A stretch of DNA of 64,000 nucleotides from Artemia franciscana (lineage: Eukaryota; Arthropoda; Branchiopoda; Anostraca; Artemiidae), in the NCBI RefSeq assembly GCF_032884065.1, contig NC_088866.1:32159519-32223518 (forward strand), in the 5' to 3' direction. Both the position numbers and the translations under genes were made by a program. This document shows positions 57,223 to 64,000 of the stretch, one piece after another; position 1 is the first letter of the stretch; every line of letters starts with the position of its first letter. Under the pieces are notes generated by a model that made no database searches, was not told the DNA's origin, and saw only the letters and a program-made list of their open reading frames with translations.

Positions 57223-57374
57223 CTTTTGTCGGTTCACTTTCAATTGGGATGACATTTCTCATGTCTCCAGTAGCTGGGATACTCATCGATCTCGTTGGTG
57301 CAAAAAAAACCGCCATGCTGGGAGGGATGATGGCTGTCAGCGGAATGGTAACATCTGCGTATGCACTGAATAAG
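57223..57374 (+). CDS. SLC16/MCT-like transporter gene 2, exon 2
   Basis: It follows TATTTTCTAG and ends before GTAACT at 57375. Its first two bases complete the Ser codon opened at 51145. It encodes residues ~63-113: SFVGSLSIGMTFLMSPVAGI, then LIDLVGAKKTAMLGGMMAVS and GMVTSAYALNK. This matches transmembrane helices 2-3 and the short basic loop between them (D-x-x-G-x-[RK]-[RK]-[TA]) of MCT-type transporters. Homology is clear and phase agrees on both sides. Confidence 0.88.
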
Positions 57375-57404
57375 GTAACTTTAGCCTATTTTACAGCTAT
57401 TGCT

Positions 57405-57500
57405 ACTGTCTGAGGCAGGCACACTGACAACCACTCCTCCTCCATCCTATTGTGCTTAAAGCTTTCGCTTTGGCCACCTCCCAAAAAACTCTTAAATAAT
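57405..57500 (-). pseudogene. LINE C-terminal fragment 30 bp from exon 2
   Basis: On the minus strand the words WEVAKAKALSTIGWRRSG...CACLRQ can be read. They match the very C-terminus of the LINE at 40900-40990 (WEGVKREAFNR, GWRRSVCCCVGLRRLG). It is a short 3' end fragment inserted 30 bases downstream of the exon 2 donor. Confidence 0.6.
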
Positions 57501-57649
57501 TTAAGCCCCATTTTCTCATATGGGGATAGATTAGCACTAAAATCTGGATATCATTAATTTCTAATGAATCACTATTATCAATGAAAAAAGAAGTATTGAT
57601 AGATTGGTCGAAAATAATAATGTCTAGAAAATAATGTCTCCTTAAGCAT

Positions 57650-58810
57650 GTTTGGTGAGTCTTAATGCCGGTCGGAATTTAAAATAAGAGCTCTGAGACA
57701 GAAGGTCATTCTAGATGTCGAAATTCATTAAGATCCGATCCCCCAATCGTAAGTTAAAAATACCTCATTTTTTCTCATTTTTCCTCTCTTTTCAGCCCCC
57801 CAGATGGTCGAATCTGGGAAAACAACTTTATCAAGTCAATTTATGCAGGTCCCTGACACGCCTACCAATTTGCATCGTCCTAGCACATCCAGAAGCAGCA
57901 AACTCGCAAAAGCACAGGACCCCCCTAACCCCCCCCCCAAAGAGAGTGTATCCAGTCCGGTTACGTCAATCACATATCTACGACAATTGTTGATTCTACC
58001 CACCAGGTTTAACCCGGATCTCTCCACTCTAAGCGTTTTCCAAGATTTCCGGTTCCCCATCCAATTCCCATAATGTCACCAGATCTAGTCGGGATTTAAA
58101 GTAAGAGCTCTGAGACATGAGTTTCATTTTAAATATCAAATTTCATTAAGATCTGTTCACCCATTCTTAAGGTAAAAATACCTCAATTTTTCTAATTTTT
58201 CCAAATTAATACCACCACCCCCAACTCCCCCAAAGAGAGCGGATCCCTTCCAATTATGTCAATCACGTATCTAGAACTTGTTCTTATTCTTCCCATCAAG
58301 TTTCATTCCGATCTCTCCACTCTAAGCGTTTTCCAAGATTTCCGGTTTCTAAGATTTCTGTTTCCCCCCTCCAAACCTCTATGTCCCTGGATCCGATTCA
58401 AATTGAAAATGGAGCATCTTAGAAATAAAATCTTTCTATATATCGAGTTTCATTAAGATCCGATCACCTATTCGTAAAATAAAGATACATAAATTTTCAC
58501 GTTTTCCAAGATTTCCGGTTTTCCCCTCAAACTCCCCCCAACGTAACCAGATCTGGTCGGGATTTAAAATGAGAGCACAAGATCCTTCTAAATATCAAAT
58601 TTCATTAAGATCTGATTACTCGTTCGTAAGTTACAAATACCTCATTTTTTCAAATTTTTCCAAATAACCCGTTCGGGATTTAAAATAAGAGCTCTGAGAC
58701 ACAATATCCTTCTAGATATCAAATATCATTAAGATCCAATCTCCCGTTCGTAAGTTCAAAATACCTAATTTTTTTCTAATTTTTCCATTAATACCAAGTG
58801 CCATAGAAAG
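57650..58810 (+). repeat. Repeat C array, locus 3, in intron 2
   Basis: About four ~300-bp units (GAATTTAAAATAAGAGCTCTG-type start, C-tract with CCCCCAAAGAGAG, GTCAATCACATATCTACGAC, CTCCACTCTAAGCGTTTTCC). It ends ATTAATACCAAGTGCCATAG at about 58790-58809, comparable to the ATGGCACTTGGTTAACACCA end of locus 1. It lies wholly in intron 2 of transporter gene 2. Confidence 0.8.
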
Positions 58811-60409
58811 TGGCTGGTGAAAATAAAAAAGGCTCATTCAGACCAACGCAACTAGACAATGTGGAAATAAAGTCCTAATATAGTCCCATCTGACAATTTT
58901 TTGTATTCCCAAACCTTAACGAAGGGTTGATAGGCATTTATTTAATAGCAATGATGAAGAAAAAGATGTAAGCAAAACATGACTCATAAAGGGATTTGCA
59001 GATTCAAAAATAATCAAAAGGGTAAAATCATTGCATGTGAAAGTGCATCAGTCTTGATGTAGGTTATGCTGAAAAATATTACAGAAATATTTATTGTAAC
59101 TGAAATTATAATAAAAACAAAAATACATCTACAATAAACACAAGCAACAGGTAGAGCAATTGGGAAGTTTTTTTTTTGTTAAACGGTAGAATTCCAACCT
59201 CAAATGAAAATTTCGAAAAGGACAGCCCTATATCCAAGGGCTGTCCTCTCCAAAACACAAACGAATATATAATAAAACTTACAGTAAAGTACGATCTTTA
59301 AAACTAAAAATATTTTTAAAGCAGTCCCAGTATCCTCACTTCAACCAAGTTCAGCCAAGACTCACAGAGAAAATGAGGTACAATTAGGAAATTCATTCAA
59401 GTGATATAATATAGTTTCTACCTATTGTTTTTGTTTATGATCGACAAGCAGTGTGGTGTTCATCGATTTTTAAATAAATCTACGTATTTTCGAATGCCCC
59501 TTGTAAAAACATTGGTCCTACAGATGCTTGATTAAACACACTTTTTTTAAAAGTCCCCCCCCACCAAAAAAAAAAATCGCATGTCTCTTTATTTCTCTCT
59601 CCCTCTACTCTCTTTCTCTCTTTCAATTTTATTTCTGTTATATTTAGATCAATTAATTTGTTTCTACGGGTGGTAATTGTTTACTTTAGATACGGTTGTT
59701 ATGCTAAAGCTTTTTTCCTGCCAGGACTCCAAGTAGTATATAGTTTATATTTAACGGGAATGAGTTCATTTTTTCGCTTTTAATGATTTATGTTCTTGTC
59801 AAATTTGGATCGCTTGTAAATAAAATCAAAATTATGCACGATTGCATTACCACTTATGCATCTCATTCTTAATTTCTCGAGTTGATCACTGTTCAGCTTT
59901 GAAGCGTAAAAACTTATGATTGAAAAATTGGTGTGAAGATTTAAGGCTTATTATTTTTTTTTAAACTGGAAAAGATACAAACTTGGACTAACACAAGGCT
60001 GTATCAAGAATTTCTATTTGGGGAAGGGTTGTTAAAGCAGTAACTTAATACACCTCACCAAAAATGTATTAGTATATATTTTTGGTACTTTTTTACAAGC
60101 CAAACAAACGTTTCGAGGAAGGGGTTCAAAACTATCTATCCCTGCAAGGACACCACCTTGGACTACCATACAATCCTTACAAACATTTTTTTTTTCTGTT
60201 TAATGTTTCTGCTTACAAGTGAGACGTGAAAATCAAGGATAAACACTAGCCATAAGTAAGTTCAAGCTATTTTTGAGAGGTGTGAGTGTGGTGCAGCTCG
60301 AACATTATTTACAATTGATTTGATAATTTTACTGCTGCACGAGAACAGTCTCAAATTTTGCTGTGACGACAATAATTAGTATAATTTATAAAATAGTACA
60401 TCTTTTCAG
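58811..60409 (+). other. Distal intron 2 of transporter gene 2
   Basis: It contains a 10-bp-stem hairpin at about 59220-59248 (GGACAGCCCT ... AGGGCTGTCC), a CT-rich run at about 59583-59635, and a weak repeat E copy at 60040-60175. It ends with the acceptor CATCTTTTCAG (AG at 60408-60409). Confidence 0.5.
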
Positions 60410-60622
60410 ATCGAAATATTATTTCTGACATATGGAATACTATTTGGAGGAGGTGCGAGCCTTGTGTATAGCCCTGCTGTGGTTGTGCTGGGCCATTATT
60501 TTGACCGCTACCTTGGATTGGTTAATGGAATTTTAGCCACTGGTAGCTCAGTCGCTACTGTGGTCCTACCATTCATCCTAGAACCATTGTTTAGTTCTCT
60601 TGGACTTGCTCAAACATTTCAG
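60410..60622 (+). CDS. SLC16/MCT-like transporter gene 2, exon 3
   Basis: It starts in phase 0 after CATCTTTTCAG and ends in phase 0 before GTATTT. It encodes residues ~114-184: LTYGILFGGGASLVYSPAVV, then VLGHYFDRYLGLVNGILATG and SSVATVVLPFILEPLF. The order of a glycine-rich helix 4 and then YF-x-x-R-x-x-L-x-x-G-I-x-x-x-G-S-S is the second conserved MCT signature (family form YFxKRRxLAxGxAxxGS) between helices 4 and 5. It is the strongest family evidence in the window. The 71-codon exon is an exact multiple of three. Confidence 0.92.
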
Positions 60623-62370
60623 GTATTTAAACTCTTTCAAACTAAATCGGTAAATTGCTACCAATAAGAATAAGTACCGCGTTCAGCAGTCCTTTAACGA
60701 TGGACTTTGAATTGAGTAGATTTTTTTTCTTATCACTATTCCCGAACGGTTATTTCCAAATCATAAAGGAAAAACGCAAAGTCCCAGCTCATTTTTATCT
60801 TTAAAACTACAAAAAGTATACAAATTAACGCAGCTGTGTCCAAAAAGAACACAAGCAACAGCAATACAAAAACAAAGAACAACAAACAGCCAAAACGACA
60901 GCCATACAAACAAACCTCAACGTAAACTTTCCTAGGATTCAGAATTTTCTGTAGATTTCAGGTAGTTTAATATCTTCTATTCTGTCAGGAGATGCACTGG
61001 GAACTCTTTAGGTCTCAGAAAAATCGGTTGAAGTAGAAACACTGCTTGTATGCAATGCATGTCATCTAGAGGCTATGTGTGCTGCATAATGTCACAGTGT
61101 TGTAATCTATTCCTAATTTTACTGTGAACCATTGTACTATCCGTAGTGAAAGTAGTCTATGACTGAAAAAAAAACACAAATTGAAACTGTAAGCCATAAA
61201 TTAAAAAGAAAACGTAAATTGAAAACCATAATCTAGTCTGATATTGGTTCATTTTTTTACAAAATAGAATCAGTTTTGCGTCTATGATAAACTGTTATCA
61301 ATAAGTTGCGTGTTTTCCCTAGAAATTCTGAAAGGATTATTTATTAAAAACATTCGTAGCTACTTTTTTACTCTTTTTTGAAATTATTTCTTTTTAGAAA
61401 TTGAAGATGATTAGTTTGTATCCTTCGATTTTGATGGGCATTAATTTCAGAAAATTTTCCTGAGAAACCCATATATTAGCCAATATAAAAGACCCTGATT
61501 CAAAATCCTTGCGGTGTTTAATTCGATATTGATTTATTCTTTTATGCATTTTTTCCTTTCGATCTCGAATATTTAATATTAGCATCTCCTTTTTTTAGTA
61601 AGTGAAGATCGTAAGTTAGTTACTTGATATTAATTAATACACTTTTGTTCATTTTCTGTCGTTTCTTATTTTTTATTCTGATTTCCAATGAATTTTTTTT
61701 TAGCTTTGATAGCTGCTATAATCATGCAGGATCTTTGGGTTTTTTCTTAACTAAAGAAGATCGCTTTCTTGTTTTCATTTTTATATTTTTTTTGTTAATG
61801 AATCATCCTATCCATCTTGAAAGCTAAGGATTCGAGCCTTGTCAGTTTTTTAATATTCTTTCTGACCATAGATTAAAGAAAACACCCAGTAATCCAACAC
61901 CCGTCCTACACTATAGTTACACGTGCGTAATTAAAATTGCACACGGTCATAGCACCAATAATATATCCGTTCATGATTACTCGAATTAAACACTGTTCAG
62001 CTTTCAAACTAATTTTTGACTGACCAATTATCGTCAAGATTTAAGGCAAATTTTTTGAAATTGGAAAACATGGGACTTTGGAACAGTAGTTTTTATATTT
62101 GTTTGAAAAACAAGGGGAAAAAATACAAAAAATGAAGTATTAGTAGGCAATACTGGGGAACAGATTAGTATTTTCCTATGATTTCTAAGATCATTTCTGG
62201 CTATTTCAGTTTTTCCGCTTTTATCACACAAATGCGACGTCAAAATAAAGGAAAAGCAAATGTCATCCATAAATAATGTTTTATTTTCATCAATAAATAA
62301 AACCTTGGTTTGGCTATGGCATTATATTTAACCCAGAACGGTGAAAACATACATTATGTGCTTTGATCTT
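60623..62370 (+). other. Intron 3 of transporter gene 2, proximal part
   Basis: This is AT-rich intron sequence. About 60840-60920 is CAAACA-rich low-complexity DNA. No gene was seen. Confidence 0.4.
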
Positions 62371-62374
62371 AAAA

Positions 62375-62690
62375 AAAAGAATACTGCATTAAACTTTACA
62401 GTTCCTCGATCGCCGTTTCATAGCCCTTCGACCAGAAAGGAGCAATGGAGGAGTTGAGGACCAGCCATCCCGTGCTTTCGCAAAACCTTCCTGTTTACCT
62501 TCCCAAGTTTTCTCCAGATATCCATTTAGATGTGGGTCGACTCTGACTGAGCCTACAGTGATACCACTGATCCCCGCTCCATACCGAATAACCAGCGACA
62601 CCAGGACTTGAATCCCTGTCCTCACGAACAAAGGATCACAAGTCTAGTGCTCTAATCACTCGGCTACAAAATCAGCTAGAACAAAAAATT
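62375..62690 (-). mobile_element. tRNA-derived SINE, reverse, second family
   Basis: On the minus strand TAGCCGAGTGATTAGAGCAC (A box region), CTTGTGATCC and GGGATTCAAGTCC (B box) form a tRNA-like head at about 62680-62600. A ~220-base unrelated body follows, then a T-rich terminator-like end (TTCTTTTTTTT, about 62368-62378). It differs from the SINE at 36745. The head is too altered to be a working tRNA gene. Confidence 0.65.
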
Positions 62691-62839
62691 CAAATGCAAT
62701 CGTACCCTTGTGAGCGATATCTTATACTTTTTTGCGAACAGGGCTTTATGACTTTTGAAACTTTTCTTTACCTCAACTGTTACTTGCTTATTTGGAATAA
62801 GGAGTTCTTTTAATTTTAAATTTGATTGATTTTCTATCA

Positions 62840-63120
62840 AGCCAAAACTTTCAGGGGGTGTTAGGGGGATCAAGTGAACCTCAAGTTTAGCTTGAAGGAA
62901 GGGGACGGAGAGGATGGGGGCTTAAAAACTTTTTGGATCCACCTAAACTTTGTTGAACAACAAGATTCAACAGGATCTACAAATGATTTAAACTAAAATA
63001 CGCTATGTGCTGATAGGTGATCAAAACATCTTATCTACAGCATCATTGGAACAGCTCTGGAGACCAAGTTAAACTGTTTAGGGAGTGTTGGAAGGGGGGC
63101 TGGGCATTCCCATCTTCACT
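62840..63120 (+). repeat. Repeat D copy 3
   Basis: GATCAAGTGAACCTCAAGTT, GGATCCACCTAAACTTTGTT, ATCTACAGCATCATTGGAAC and GGAGACCAAGTTAAACTG follow the order of copies at 38890 and 44040. It lies in intron 3, about 150 bases before exon 4. Confidence 0.55.
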
Positions 63121-63274
63121 TGGGGAAGGAGGCAGAGCGAAAGGTTCTAAAGATTTGATTTACCTTCTGTTTAAATTTTTTGGAAATATGAGACCCTGTA
63201 GGATTAGAATCTTTTCGCGATGAAGGATTAAATTTTTTTATTCAGAGTTCATTATAATATTTTGTTCTTTGTAG

Positions 63275-63451
63275 GTAACAGCTGGAATGCTGTTCATTCT
63301 TGTTTTGTGCTCACTGTTTTATGATATACCAAAATCAGAAGAATCAAAACCAATTTTCAATAGAGAAGTTTGGAAAAATAGAAGATACATAATTTGGGTT
63401 ATTGGAATACCCATTTCTATGCTTGGCTACTTTGTCCCCTACACCCACCTG
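63275..63451 (+). CDS. SLC16/MCT-like transporter gene 2, exon 4
   Basis: It starts in phase 0 after GTTCTTTGTAG and ends in phase 0 before GTAAGA at 63452. It encodes residues ~185-243: VTAGMLFILVLCSLFYDIP (helix 6), a charged loop (KSEESKPIFNREVWKNRR), then YIIWVIGIPISMLGYFVPYT and HL (helix 7). A loop with W-[KR]-N-[RK]-[RK]-Y followed by helix 7 ending YFVPYxHL is the usual MCT arrangement at the start of the C-terminal half. About half of a normal-length protein is accounted for; the remaining exons lie right of the window. Confidence 0.88.
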
Positions 63452-63814
63452 GTAAGAAAAATTGGCTTTATTTTTCATTGATAGCCTTAGGCAATCACTA
63501 AAACCCTAATGGTCCGTCCAAACGCATGGGAAAAGCAGTGGAAATGTCAATCGGTACAAGGGGGAAAATGTTCAAACGATTGGTACAAAATTGTCCCTAA
63601 AAATCAAAGATATCATACACTTGCAGAAGTCAAGTCTCTAATTCAACTGTATTTCTTACCAAATATTTTTCTCTTTCCTTTTAGTTGTATACAAAGCATT
63701 ACATCAAATCTGTGGGCTTAATAGTTGATATGCTTTCCACTTTTTTAAAATGCTTGATCATTTTTGCTCGACGATACACAAAAAACCGATCAGTGCTTTA
63801 GGGAAATTAAATAA

Positions 63815-64000
63815 AAAAAAACAATTTTTTTAGCTGAAAGTAAGGAGCGACATTAAAACTTAAAACGAACAGAAATTACTCCGTATATGAAATGAGTTGT
63901 TCCCTCCGCAATCCCTCGCTCTTTACGCTAAAGCTTTAAATTTTTTTAAAAAGTAGAATTGTGGCAGAGACAAACTTTAGCGTAAAGAGCGAGGGATTGC
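63815..64000 (+). repeat. Repeat A terminal hairpin, cut by window end
   Basis: CTGAAAGTAAGGAGCGACAT, the left arm with CCGCAATCCCTCGCTCTTTA, a ~45-base loop, and the start of the right arm (AAACTTTAGCGTAAAGAGCG then AGGGATTGC). Both arms share the copy-specific word CAATCCCTCGC. The body of repeat A to the left is missing, so this is a stand-alone hairpin. It lies in intron 4 of transporter gene 2. Confidence 0.75.

Noticed and set aside
63685..63722. Possible fifth exon of transporter gene 2 after a TTTTAG acceptor
   Set aside because: The frame joins in phase (LYTKHYIKSVGLIVDML) but does not match the expected start of MCT helix 8 and soon meets a stop. It is kept out unless transcripts support it.

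Overview
The window looks like AT-rich, repeat-dense nuclear DNA from an animal, most likely an arthropod. The evidence is GT-AG spliceosomal introns of up to about 11 kb, two LINE retrotransposons, Helitrons, tRNA-derived SINEs, MITE-like elements and almost no uninterrupted host coding sequence. A crustacean, perhaps a branchiopod such as Artemia, is a guess from the general look of the repeats. It cannot be proved from this window.

Host genes: two same-strand genes of the SLC16 / monocarboxylate-transporter (MCT) family are present. Only the last two exons of gene 1 are in the window (4386-4502 and 15895-16046, ending in a stop). Gene 2 begins at 50959, and its first four recognised exons (50959-51145, 57223-57374, 60410-60622, 63275-63451) join in frame into 243 residues. 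It runs off the right edge. The genes lie head to tail about 35 kb apart, which suggests a tandem duplication. Inside the 11.4-kb last intron of gene 1, on the opposite strand, lies an intronless cytosolic HSP70 copy (11523-13410). Its first ~490 codons are open and its C-terminal lid is broken by three frame lesions.

Mobile DNA, left to right: fold-back and palindromic repeats (0.8-4 kb); a short repeat family in the gene 1 intron (5-8.4 kb); a nested Helitron cluster (19.8-24.67 kb) with a decayed PIF1-like helicase gene, two facing 3' hairpin ends and long (TA)n tracts; an inverted pair of ~1.7-kb non-coding 'repeat A' copies (24.7-28.5 kb); a ~230-270-bp tandem array (29.1-30.2 kb and 34.15-34.4 kb) interrupted by a nearly full-length degenerate LINE (30.2-34.1 kb); three arrays of a ~300-bp repeat (34.6-36.5, 42.35-43.9, 57.65-58.8 kb); an internally deleted second LINE (40.8-42.3 kb); a hAT-like MITE with a perfect 8-bp target duplication (47.1-47.4 kb); five near-identical 117-bp tandem units (52.3-52.9 kb); and several tRNA-like SINEs.

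The labels 'repeat A' to 'repeat F' are mine. I saw no clearly new molecular system. The most unusual signals are the repeat A hairpins, whose two arms share private variants within each copy, and the compact Helitron cluster in which one element carries a duplicated piece of its neighbour's helicase gene.
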